Part shown: one piece after another, positions 37,560-47,261 of the stretch
How positions within the stretch are numbered: position 1 is the stretch's first letter
Layout of the letters: each line of letters opens with the position of its first letter
Origin: Lentimicrobiaceae bacterium
Lineage (GTDB): Bacteria; Bacteroidota; Bacteroidia; Bacteroidales; F082
Direction of reading: 5' to 3'
NCBI GenBank assembly: GCA_018661505.1
Contig: JABJIE010000017.1
Span: forward strand, 43,136-107,135
Length of the DNA: 64,000 nt
Position numbers and translations under genes: made by a program
The notes under the pieces: generated by a model
What the model was told of the DNA's origin: nothing
The model's input: only the letters and a program-made list of their open reading frames with translations
Database searches by the model: none

Positions 37560-39992
37560 TTATTGAATTAGTACTTTTTGAGTTGTTGTTCCATTTTCTG
37601 TATCAACAGTAATGAAATAAACACCTCTTTCAAAATTGCTTATATCAATGCTATTTGCGCTAGTGTTATTATAAACAACTTGGCCAATTGTATTAACAAG
37701 AGTAACGTTTTTTACATCGCCATTTGAATTAATACTAAGCATTGTACTTGCAGGGTTTGGATAAACTGCAACGAATTCATTTTCGCCATTTTCACCAACT
37801 CCAACAATTACACCTAGTGTAACTGAGACTGCAACTTCTTCATTTGTTGGATCATTATTTCTAACAAGTAATTTACCTGAATAAGTGTTTGAAACAAGTC
37901 CACCAGCATCGATAGTTACATCAACATTAACAGACTCATCTTGCACTAAAAACCCACTTGTAGGATCTGCTGATAACCACTGTGTAATTGGATCACCGGT
38001 AAGGTTTGCACGAATATTCCAGTTAAAGTCCAATTCGGGATTGTCAGATAAATGACTCCATCCTGGTCCTGATGACATCCAGTCGCCATTTGGATCAGCA
38101 GGACCTGCATCACATCCAGGGGTAAAGCTACCCGCTGTTGATGATACCCAGTATCCTACCCATAGGTCTTGTCCATCAACATAAACAGGGTCATCAAGGT
38201 AGATGTAATTCCAAGCCGCTGGTTCAGCAAAAAATTCTTGTTCCATGAGTAAGTCTCCTGGTCCTGGAGTATTAAATGAACCCATGCCATAAACTTGAGC
38301 AAAGTATTGTATACCAGGATCATTTATGTAAACATGAATCTCATTTATTTCCATACCTATATAGGGTGCCAACATATCTGATGGAAACATTGCTGCAAGT
38401 CTCCATTCATAATCTCCACCTGTTGATCCTATCGCACTTGAATTATCCCCATCATAGTTTAGTACTTGATCACGTGTTGAATTGATATTATTGTTTGGGT
38501 TATATTTAGGGGCCTTAGTGATATCCTGATTAAGTACCTTTGGAGTATTGGCACCTGCTGGCTCATGCTGAAGTGCTTTACCGCTAAAAGGATAAATAGT
38601 TACAATATCATATACTAATTCCTCTTGCCCTGTATTTGAAATTGTAACCATCTCTGTAACGGACTGGCCTTCTTCTATAGTAAGGAATATTGAAGTAGGA
38701 TCTACGTCTATTATTGGGTTACTTATACCTGGATCGAGAACTATGTATTCAATGTTATCGAAATAATAATCTGGAGTTTCACCGGTTGGTGCACCAGCAT
38801 AAATATTAACACCACCAAGTTGCAGTGTTCCAGCATCTCCTTGAGCTTGTAAACTAAATTGCCATTCAGCAATCATTACATCATTAATGTAACAAGATGC
38901 TAAGTCTTCATCCAAATCAAATTCAAAAGAAATTGGGAACCATTGATCATGGGGAAATGTAAATGGAATTTCTGCTGGATCGCCTGCGTACATATACCCA
39001 TTTTCATTACCACTGGCTGCACCAAAATAAACTTCACATGCCCACTCTATTCCTGGTGCTTCAAAATGTTGAATGTTGATATAACCACCAAATGTTGAAG
39101 GAATGTAGTAAGCTATATTTACCATATAAGCTCCGGATGTTTTGTTACCTAGTTTAAGTACAATGTCTGACGTTCCGTCAATATGTACTGAATTATCTGG
39201 ACTAAGTGATTGTGCATCTGATATTAATGCATCCTCTGCAGTGCCAGGGCTACTTGTCCAAGTATCCCAAAATCCGGTTACATCGCTTTCAACAAGATAG
39301 TCTCCTACTGTCCAAGACTCAAAGTCATCTTGATAAATATATTCGTATCCTGCTTGGATTGAAACACCGTCAAGGCAAGCTAGGTCTCCGTCGTTACCTA
39401 CATATTGCCATCCAATTTCAAAAGCGGAGCCTATGTAATCTGAAATATCCACAGAAACAAAATTCCATGCCCAGTCTGCAGCAGGGTCAATTTCGTCTAT
39501 AGCATTCCAAAGTTCTTCAGATGTATTCCATCCATCGGTAGATATATGACAGATTAGAGTTGCACCTGTAAGCCATGGTCCACTTACACCTGCATAAAAA
39601 TTAAGTGTTAGTGGTCCCTCATTTGCTACAATAACAGGAGTTTTTAACCATTCATCCTGGTCAGCTGCTACCCATGGTACCATTGCTGAAAATAAACTGT
39701 TAGGATCAATTGTATTAAAGTTATTACCAGTCTCATTCCCTTGTTGCCAAGTATAATCTGCGTTCAGAATATCTTGTGACCAACCTGTTGGAGGGAAATC
39801 TCCCTCAATGTCAAAACCCTCTTCTAAAAATACTGTTCTTGATGCCGTTTCGGTTGGCAAATTATAAACAGGTGTTGAGGATTTTAATCCTAGTGTTTGC
39901 GCTTTTGTCATAAAAGTATTTTGAGCAAATGACGATGTCACAGCAAATACCATTATAACAAGTAATGTAATAATTGAAGTAAATTTTTTCAT
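37560..39992 (-). CDS. Secreted protein with choice-of-anchor-J-like domains and T9SS type A sorting domain
   Basis: 810 aa; signal peptide; EEGFDIEGDFPPTGWSQDILNADYTWQQGN; C-terminal VAVYPNPASTMLSINSNGDVKNVTLVNTIGQVVYNN...FERGVYFITVDTENGTTTQKVLIQ. Confidence 0.93.
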   Translation of the reverse strand: MKKFTSIITLLVIMVFAVTSSFAQNTFMTKAQTLGLKSSTPVYNLPTETASRTVFLEEGFDIEGDFPPTGWSQDILNADYTWQQGNETGNNFNTIDPNSLFSAMVPWVAADQDEWLKTPVIVANEGPLTLNFYAGVSGPWLTGATLICHISTDGWNTSEELWNAIDEIDPAADWAWNFVSVDISDYIGSAFEIGWQYVGNDGDLACLDGVSIQAGYEYIYQDDFESWTVGDYLVESDVTGFWDTWTSSPGTAEDALISDAQSLSPDNSVHIDGTSDIVLKLGNKTSGAYMVNIAYYIPSTFGGYINIQHFEAPGIEWACEVYFGAASGNENGYMYAGDPAEIPFTFPHDQWFPISFEFDLDEDLASCYINDVMIAEWQFSLQAQGDAGTLQLGGVNIYAGAPTGETPDYYFDNIEYIVLDPGISNPIIDVDPTSIFLTIEEGQSVTEMVTISNTGQEELVYDIVTIYPFSGKALQHEPAGANTPKVLNQDITKAPKYNPNNNINSTRDQVLNYDGDNSSAIGSTGGDYEWRLAAMFPSDMLAPYIGMEINEIHVYINDPGIQYFAQVYGMGSFNTPGPGDLLMEQEFFAEPAAWNYIYLDDPVYVDGQDLWVGYWVSSTAGSFTPGCDAGPADPNGDWMSSGPGWSHLSDNPELDFNWNIRANLTGDPITQWLSADPTSGFLVQDESVNVDVTIDAGGLVSNTYSGKLLVRNNDPTNEEVAVSVTLGVIVGVGENGENEFVAVYPNPASTMLSINSNGDVKNVTLVNTIGQVVYNNTSANSIDISNFERGVYFITVDTENGTTTQKVLIQ

Positions 39993-40032
39993 AATAAATA
40001 AAAATTAGTGAATATGATCATTGTTATGTGTA

Positions 40033-40062
40033 CAAAGTTAATTAATTATATTTTTAAACCAA
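40033..40062 (-). promoter_or_regulatory. Canonical Bacteroidota promoter for the T9SS protein gene
   Basis: Minus strand TTG-N19-TAACTTTG (TTG 40062..40060; TAACTTTG 40040..40033). Confidence 0.7.
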
Positions 40063-40173
40063 GCAATACAAAACGATTTTTAATTTTCAATATTTCATGG
40101 CTACTAGACTAGTTATGTTGATTATAGCATGTGTTTAATACTATCAAATTTTCATTTATGAACTAATTCCTAA

Positions 40174-41079
40174 TTATTGTAAAACCAAATAGTGCCTTTG
40201 TTTTGCAAATGTGGAATTGTTGACAATGTTACTTATTTGAGAAAGGTTGTTGAATTTACCATTTTGATCACGTTCGTTTATTATTGCCTTAGTAGTTGTG
40301 TAATCAAAATATGGATGCCTCAACAAATCCTTAAAGGATACTGTATTAATATTCAATTTATTTATCAAGGTGCTGTCAATCGTAATAAAATCTTGAATTT
40401 TAAAATAAATTGAGTCGCTTAACCCATAAACTTCTGAAAGTTGATATTTTATATAGAAACCTCCTAATAGATTTCGGAATTTCACTAATCTTTTTGCTAA
40501 ATATTTTTGTATCCCCAGATTTTTTATCAGCTCAGATTCGTTTGCTGAATTTATTTCAGTTATAATAAGTTTATTTTTTACCTTGGTATTTCTTGCTTTT
40601 ATAGGTTTTTTAAAAAATATGAAGGGTTCTAGTTGCATATATTCCTCAGCCTTTAGGGTATATATTTTTTTTAAATCATTTTTTGTTAAAAATTTACCAC
40701 CCTTTGCTTCATAATTTTTAATGTTTTTGATTTGATACTCTTTTAACCCCATTTCTTTCCACTTATCAAAAGGTAAATCATTTGGGTCAAATGGGAAAGG
40801 TGTTAATACGTATTTTTCTTGGATTGTATTATCCGCAAGAAGATTCGTATTTAGCTTATCTATGGAATCTATAATTCTATTTTGCTCTTCTATGAATGAG
40901 AGCAATTCATTTTTGTTTTGGGCAAATTTTGGGTCAATCTTTGGCTTAAATATGTAAGGGACAATTACATTAAAACTATTAATTATCAATATTATGACAA
41001 TCAAAATAATAATCCCTCTTTGTTCACTTTTTTTTAAGCTAAGAAATGACCTGAGCCACTTTTTTAGCTGAACTTTCAT
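40174..41079 (-). CDS. Helix-hairpin-helix (ComEA-like) protein
   Basis: 301 aa; N-terminal TM; repeated HhH-type segments (ITEINSANESELIKNLGIQKYLAKRLVKFRNLLGGF; LNINTVSFKDLLRHPYFDYTTTKAIINERDQNGKF). Confidence 0.85.
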   Translation of the reverse strand: MKVQLKKWLRSFLSLKKSEQRGIIILIVIILIINSFNVIVPYIFKPKIDPKFAQNKNELLSFIEEQNRIIDSIDKLNTNLLADNTIQEKYVLTPFPFDPNDLPFDKWKEMGLKEYQIKNIKNYEAKGGKFLTKNDLKKIYTLKAEEYMQLEPFIFFKKPIKARNTKVKNKLIITEINSANESELIKNLGIQKYLAKRLVKFRNLLGGFYIKYQLSEVYGLSDSIYFKIQDFITIDSTLINKLNINTVSFKDLLRHPYFDYTTTKAIINERDQNGKFNNLSQISNIVNNSTFAKQRHYLVLQ

Positions 41080-42743
41080 TATTTATATCTCTTGATCTCT
41101 CCTGCTTTTAGCTGTCGCCAATAATCATTAAGGTCGGTTAATATTTCAGGAGAAAGAATTAGCAGCCCAATAATATTTGGGAACGCCATTGCCAGAATCA
41201 TCATATCTGAAAAGGCAATTACAGATCCCAAATTAGAACTTGAGCCAACAACTATAAAAAACAAAAATATAACAAAATATGTATACTTCCCAATATCTCT
41301 ATTTCCAAAAACCTTTTCAAAAAAGTTACCCAATAAATAATCAAAACCTTTTAAACCGTAATAAGACCAGGATATCATAGTAGAAAATGCGAATAGAAAG
41401 ATAGCAACCATTAAAACATATGGAAACCATGAAAATACCTTTGCAAATGCCATGGAAGTTAATTGAGCTCCCTCATGACCCATGGGGTTTTCGTATGTTC
41501 CGGTATATATTAAAACTAATGCGGTCATAGTGCAAATTACAACTGTGTCCACAAATGGTTCCAGAAGGGACACAAAACCTTCTGTTATTGGTTTATTTGT
41601 TTTTACAGCAGAATGTGCAATTGCAGCAGAACCAACTCCTGCTTCATTTGAAAAAGCAGCTCTTTGAAAACCAATAATAAGTACACCGATTAATCCACCT
41701 TTCATTGCATTGTCACCAAAAGCACCATCAATTATAAGGCGAAATGCATTTCCAGTATTTTCAATGTTCATTATAATAATTACCAATGCTGTAGCTACAT
41801 ATATAACAGCCATGAATGGCACAATTTTATCAGTTACTCGAGCTATACTTTTAATACCTCCAATAATTACAAACCCAACTAAAATAGCTAGGATAATTCC
41901 AAACCACATGCCATGATTTTCGATACTGGGAACTAAATAAGCGAGCTGCGAGAAGGCTTGGTTAGACTGAAACATATTACCACCACCAAGTGATCCGCCA
42001 ATAACCAATATTGAGAATATAAATGAAAGAATCAGTCCAAGCCATTTCATATTCTTTTTTTTAAGGCCATCTCTTAGGTAATACATTGGACCTCCTGAAA
42101 CTACACCATTCTTGTCGATTATTCTATATTTTACTCCTAAGGTACATTCAATAAATTTGGATGACATTCCCAACAAACCCGCAATTATCATCCAGAATGT
42201 TGCTCCAGGACCTCCTATGGATATAGCAATTGCCACACCAGCGATATTTCCAAGGCCTACGGTTGCCGACAGGGCTGTTGTTAAAGCCTGGAAATGAGAA
42301 ACCTCACCTTTATGGTCTGGATCATCATAGACTCCTCTTACCAACATAATTGCATGTTTAAATCCTCTAAAGTTTATAAACCTCAGCAAGATTGTAAATG
42401 TAACAGCTCCAAATATTAGCCAAATAACAACTAACGGAATGGGGCTCTCTTTTTGGCTACCATCGGGTTCAAGGATAGGATTCCCATCTTCATCCTTTAG
42501 GTCAGAATCATGAAGGCCGAATGTTTCAAAGGGATCCCAAAAAAGTACAACCTCTAAACCATCTACAATTGGAGTAAAAGCTCTATCTATTTTCTGACTA
42601 TATGTAATGTCCTCACTACCATAGTTGTTTTCTATTGCCTCGCCTTCCTGAAATACAAATAAAGTATCTGAAGAATTTGTCTGTGCGTTTGAAGATATAA
42701 TGAGTATTACAAAGGTAATTGTGGTTAGTAGTCTTTTAATCAT
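41079..42743 (-). CDS. Alanine/sodium symporter, AGCS family
   Basis: 554 aa; [46 protein letters not shown]. Confidence 0.95.
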   Translation of the reverse strand: MIKRLLTTITFVILIISSNAQTNSSDTLFVFQEGEAIENNYGSEDITYSQKIDRAFTPIVDGLEVVLFWDPFETFGLHDSDLKDEDGNPILEPDGSQKESPIPLVVIWLIFGAVTFTILLRFINFRGFKHAIMLVRGVYDDPDHKGEVSHFQALTTALSATVGLGNIAGVAIAISIGGPGATFWMIIAGLLGMSSKFIECTLGVKYRIIDKNGVVSGGPMYYLRDGLKKKNMKWLGLILSFIFSILVIGGSLGGGNMFQSNQAFSQLAYLVPSIENHGMWFGIILAILVGFVIIGGIKSIARVTDKIVPFMAVIYVATALVIIIMNIENTGNAFRLIIDGAFGDNAMKGGLIGVLIIGFQRAAFSNEAGVGSAAIAHSAVKTNKPITEGFVSLLEPFVDTVVICTMTALVLIYTGTYENPMGHEGAQLTSMAFAKVFSWFPYVLMVAIFLFAFSTMISWSYYGLKGFDYLLGNFFEKVFGNRDIGKYTYFVIFLFFIVVGSSSNLGSVIAFSDMMILAMAFPNIIGLLILSPEILTDLNDYWRQLKAGEIKRYK

Positions 42744-42881
42744 GTTGCAATTTTATAACGTAATCGCCGAGTAGGTTTTTTATAATAATTGCAAGTATAG
42801 TAAAAAAGATATTTTTTTTATTATATCTAATACTATTTTTATTAATATTTTTACAACTAATAACTAAATTTAAGCCCAAAC

Positions 42882-44033
42882 ATGAATGTTGCTATATTAT
42901 TATTAAATGAGGGAAGAGGTAGTGGTGAGGTTGCCAGAGAACATGTACGTCATTTAATTAAACTTGGACACAAGGTTTATTTTTTGTTTCCTGGAAACAC
43001 AGATGACATATTAGGTGCCATAAATATCAACATCAAAATTCATACCGACGTAATGCCTGTTCATGAATATCTTCCGTCTGCTGGCGAGCATCAAAAGCAA
43101 GTTGCCAGAATGGATCATATTGAGATGGATAAATACCTTACTGATTATAAACGGGCACTCGAAACTATAGCCCATGATGTTGATATTTTCATTGCTCATC
43201 ATGCAAATCTAAGTTGCGTTGCTGTTCATTCCATTGCAAAAAAATATAAAAAGCCATATGTTGTTTTTGTTCATGGCACAGGAATAGAACCTCGCCATAA
43301 TAATTTTTGGAATGATAAAAATTGGGAGCTCATTGAAAGGGCACTTCTCGAAGCAAATGGGTTAATTGTTACCACCAAGTATGTTAGGGATAAACTTGTT
43401 AAGCCATTGGTTGACCTAGATGATGACAAATTTCTAATTCTACCATGTGGTGTTGATTTGGAAAATTTTAGTCCAAATAACGTTGAAGGTATCAAAGAGA
43501 AATATAATCTTCCAGACACTTATGTGATATGTCCAGGCGCTTTAACAGAATCAAAAGGTCCTCAAAATATTGTAAAGGCATCATTGGAATATTCAGAATA
43601 TGCTGAAACTATCTTTATTGGTGCAGGTGAGTTAAAGAACACTCTTGAAAATGACCTTAATAACAGAGGAAGGTTTCTTGGCTTTGTTTCATCGGAGGAT
43701 AAAGCCAAACTTATAAACGCAGCAACTCTCCTTGTGGCAGCACCAGAAAAAAAAGAGCATTTTGGAATTATATATGCTGAAGCACTTGCTGGTGCAACTC
43801 CCTGCGTTGCCTATGAAGGCGGTGGGGTAGGGTCGATAATTACTTCCACAGAGGGAATTCTTACTGAAAGATCTCCACAAGTACTTGGAGATAAAATAAA
43901 ATATCTTCTCCAAAATTCAGGTCTTAGAAGACAGATGGGAGTATCATGTAGAGTAAGAGCAGAAAAATTATATAATTATGATGAATTAGTTAAGGAATTA
44001 GTGGATTGGTTGTTACCAATGATTAACGCGTAA
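42882..44033 (+). CDS. Glycosyltransferase family 4
   Basis: 383 aa; GSGEVAREHVRHLIKLGHKVYFL; EHFGIIYAEALAGATPCVAYEGGGV. Confidence 0.88.
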   Translation: MNVAILLLNEGRGSGEVAREHVRHLIKLGHKVYFLFPGNTDDILGAININIKIHTDVMPVHEYLPSAGEHQKQVARMDHIEMDKYLTDYKRALETIAHDVDIFIAHHANLSCVAVHSIAKKYKKPYVVFVHGTGIEPRHNNFWNDKNWELIERALLEANGLIVTTKYVRDKLVKPLVDLDDDKFLILPCGVDLENFSPNNVEGIKEKYNLPDTYVICPGALTESKGPQNIVKASLEYSEYAETIFIGAGELKNTLENDLNNRGRFLGFVSSEDKAKLINAATLLVAAPEKKEHFGIIYAEALAGATPCVAYEGGGVGSIITSTEGILTERSPQVLGDKIKYLLQNSGLRRQMGVSCRVRAEKLYNYDELVKELVDWLLPMINA

Positions 44034-44049
44034 TCCGTGCTCATTAGCC

Positions 44050-45303
44050 TTATTTCCTATGATTATCTGAAAGTAAAAACGCAGGGGATATAATTATTAT
44101 TCCAATGCTTATTGTCGTAACTGCAACACCAGGGCCATAAAGGTCGGCTAACCAGCCAATGGAAGGTGCCAGAATAACTGCGAATAATGATTTTGCTTGT
44201 GATGTTATTGATAATGATGTTGCCATGGCCTTATCTTTTGATATGGTGGCTATAATACCTATACCTATAGGTTTTCTTAGGTTCTCGATTACCATGATTG
44301 TGAAAAAACATAATATTGATACAATTAATGCATCACCTTGTACAAATATTCCAACCATAACTCCCATTACAAGTCCGAATAAAAGAGTAAAATTCATGGG
44401 ACGATAATAGTTCTTAAACAATGATTTGAATGTACCAGAATAGCTTGAGGCGATAGCTGTAATTAAAAACATAAAAAAGTAAATAATTCCAACGATTACT
44501 GCTATTTTTTGATTATCAGTGTAATTTGATAGAAGTGGAATGCTTATGGCTAGAATTGCAATAATAGGCTGAATATAATCTTTTATCACTCGGTTATATC
44601 CTGTAAAAATAGAAAGGTTTGTAAGAGTTGTAAAGTATATAAGGTTTTTTATGGTTTTCAGGGTTGCCAAATACACTTCCCTGAACTTTGAACTTACTTT
44701 ATTAATGGATAAATAACTTATCTCACCTTCCAGATATCTTGGATAGGATAGAACTAAAATCATATCAATAATATAAGGTATAATCGATGCTAAAAAAATG
44801 ATTCTGTAATCCAAATACCAAAAAACTAGAGATCCAGAGATTAATGCAGAAAATGCAGATCCTGCTTGAGACCAAGAGCGGGTTTTACCATAGTAACCTA
44901 TCTTTTGATCACTCCAATTATTAATTTTCAAATATTGAAATATCATAGCTTTGTGGACTCCTGTTCTAAATGCATCTGCTATTGCAAAAAGACCCATTGC
45001 AAAAACAAATAATACATAAGTATTAGATAAGTAGAATATTATAAATGAAACTATGTAGATTAAAAATGATGAGGCAAGTGTTTTACGTCTTCCAAAGGCA
45101 TCGGAGATGATTCCACTGGGGATTTCAAATACCATCAATACCAGTTCGCGAATTGAATACAATATTCCAATTTCAAGAAAATCAACTCCGTTATCCAAAA
45201 AGAATAAGATCAAAAAGGCATCGAAAAACCTCAGGTTTTTAAAGAAACCATATGAGCAGAATTTGTAATACTGTATATCCTTCTTATACTTGTTTTCCAC
45301 CAA
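44050..45303 (-). CDS. MFS transporter
   Basis: 417 aa, about 12 TM segments; EIPSGIISDAFGRRKTL motif. Confidence 0.88.
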   Translation of the reverse strand: MVENKYKKDIQYYKFCSYGFFKNLRFFDAFLILFFLDNGVDFLEIGILYSIRELVLMVFEIPSGIISDAFGRRKTLASSFLIYIVSFIIFYLSNTYVLFVFAMGLFAIADAFRTGVHKAMIFQYLKINNWSDQKIGYYGKTRSWSQAGSAFSALISGSLVFWYLDYRIIFLASIIPYIIDMILVLSYPRYLEGEISYLSINKVSSKFREVYLATLKTIKNLIYFTTLTNLSIFTGYNRVIKDYIQPIIAILAISIPLLSNYTDNQKIAVIVGIIYFFMFLITAIASSYSGTFKSLFKNYYRPMNFTLLFGLVMGVMVGIFVQGDALIVSILCFFTIMVIENLRKPIGIGIIATISKDKAMATSLSITSQAKSLFAVILAPSIGWLADLYGPGVAVTTISIGIIIISPAFLLSDNHRK

Positions 45304-45401
45304 GTTTTATTTCAAAAATAAAGTAATTTGTGTATTGTTGCTCATATATTTTGCAGTTAATATTGTTTGTTATATTTACAATCGAGAAATTAAACAAAAT
45401 C

Positions 45402-47111
45402 ATGCTAGATAATTTTAAATACAAAAAACAATCCGTTAATGCTCTCATAGTTGTAGTATCATTTATAGTATTGGTATTAATACTTCAAATTATTGCGGGT
45501 AAAATCATTTCAAATAAGATAGAAAAGACCATTTTTATAGAAAATGAAAAGTACTATGATGTAAAGATCAACAGGGCAAGGGTTAACTTATTTAGAATGA
45601 GTGTTATCTTAAAGGGCCTGAAAGTTATTCCTGACAGTTTACTTTTAGCGGACCTTGGAAAACCAAAAATGCCTAATGTTGCTTTTGATATTGATATGAG
45701 GAAGCTTCAACTAAAGGGAATTGGAATTCTTGAATTTTTACGTAACAAGTATGTTGGTTTAGATAGCTTTATTATTGATGATACGAAGGTCAGTATTTAT
45801 ATGGCTGGAACTTCAGATAAAAATAAATCGTCGAGTAAGAGTGGGGGTATAAATTTGGATAGTTTATCCTTAAAAGGGATTTCCGGAGGTAATATTAATA
45901 ATTTTCGTCTTGATGATATTGTAATTAATGTAGTAGATACAAAAAATAGGGATACTCTTTTTTCAGCTGGATATTTTGAAATGCTATTGCATGATATCAC
46001 TCTATCAGAAAATAAGAACGACTCTTCATTCAAAGCTAACTGGGGTCATTTGAAAATAAAAATGACAAGTGAAAGAGCCATATTACCAGGAAATACTTAT
46101 AATCTATCATTTGATGATTTAGAGTTTAGCACTGAAACACGAAAAATTACATTAACCGGATTAGGTATTAAGCCCAAATATAGTCTTTCTAAAATGGTTT
46201 CTTTTAGTAAATTCAATCATGAAATATACAATGTTAGCGTTGGTGATTTGGAAATAAATTCGGTTGATATTTATGATATAATAAGAGATTCAGGCATTTA
46301 CCTTTCGTCCATAAATATTGATAAACTTAAGTTAGATATCTACAAAGATAAGCGGTTACCCTATGATACATCAAAAAGACCAAAGCTGCCTCAGCAACTT
46401 CTGAAGTCGATGAAAATAGACCTTAATATTGATAGCATAGATATTTCAAATAGTGAGTTGATATATTCCGAAAGACATGAACTTTCTGATAAACCCATGA
46501 GTGTAACTCTAGGAAGTTTAAACGTTAAGGTTAAAAATGTAACATCCGTTTTGGATAGTATAATCAATGGGGCTATGATGACCATCAACCTAAATGCTGA
46601 ATTGCAAAATCATCTATACATGGGCGTTGACATCTATTTTCCATTGAATAGTGTTTCGGATACTTTTTCTTTCTCTGGACATCTTAAAGGAGGTGACTTG
46701 AAGCTTTTTAACCCAGTATTGAAACCAGTAATGGCAGTAAGTATTGAGAGTGGTACTTTAGATAAATTAACTTTTTCAGCTTCTGCAAACCCATATTGGT
46801 CAATTGGAAAGATGGATATGCAGTACCATAATTTAAAGGGAAATGTTATGAATCATGAAATGACTAGGTCAAAAAAATTATTGACCTGGATTGCTAACAC
46901 TGTATTAATTCAGAATAATCCAATCAAAAATAATCATGTGAGAATTGAACCCATGTATTTTGATAGAGATATGTATAAAGGTCTAGGAAATTATCTATGG
47001 AAAACATTACAAAGTGGTATTACTGCAACCATAATTCCTACCATGAAATCAAAGGTAGAACATGAAATAAAAGAGAGGGTTGGCTCATCAAAGAAACGAA
47101 AGAAAAATTAA
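45402..47111 (+). CDS. AsmA-like/DUF748-type envelope protein
   Basis: ORF 45330..47111; probable start MLDNFKYKKQS at 45402 just before the single N-terminal TM; long beta-rich periplasmic region. Confidence 0.6.
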   Translation: MLDNFKYKKQSVNALIVVVSFIVLVLILQIIAGKIISNKIEKTIFIENEKYYDVKINRARVNLFRMSVILKGLKVIPDSLLLADLGKPKMPNVAFDIDMRKLQLKGIGILEFLRNKYVGLDSFIIDDTKVSIYMAGTSDKNKSSSKSGGINLDSLSLKGISGGNINNFRLDDIVINVVDTKNRDTLFSAGYFEMLLHDITLSENKNDSSFKANWGHLKIKMTSERAILPGNTYNLSFDDLEFSTETRKITLTGLGIKPKYSLSKMVSFSKFNHEIYNVSVGDLEINSVDIYDIIRDSGIYLSSINIDKLKLDIYKDKRLPYDTSKRPKLPQQLLKSMKIDLNIDSIDISNSELIYSERHELSDKPMSVTLGSLNVKVKNVTSVLDSIINGAMMTINLNAELQNHLYMGVDIYFPLNSVSDTFSFSGHLKGGDLKLFNPVLKPVMAVSIESGTLDKLTFSASANPYWSIGKMDMQYHNLKGNVMNHEMTRSKKLLTWIANTVLIQNNPIKNNHVRIEPMYFDRDMYKGLGNYLWKTLQSGITATIIPTMKSKVEHEIKERVGSSKKRKKN

Positions 47112-47226
47112 AGGAATAATTATACTTAAAGTTTGTTATATCTTTTTGTTCAAGATAGATTTTTAAATATAGGGTTGAACTAAGCCGCATTGTTCTTTTT
47201 ACTGCAAATAATTACATTAACTTTCC

Positions 47227-47234
47227 TATTTTTG
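47227..47234 (+). promoter_or_regulatory. Candidate -7 element (TATTTTTG) upstream of valS
   Basis: Matches TAnnTTTG 27 nt before ATG at 47262. Confidence 0.4.
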
Positions 47235-47261
47235 CCATCTTACACTTAATATGTAGCAAAT

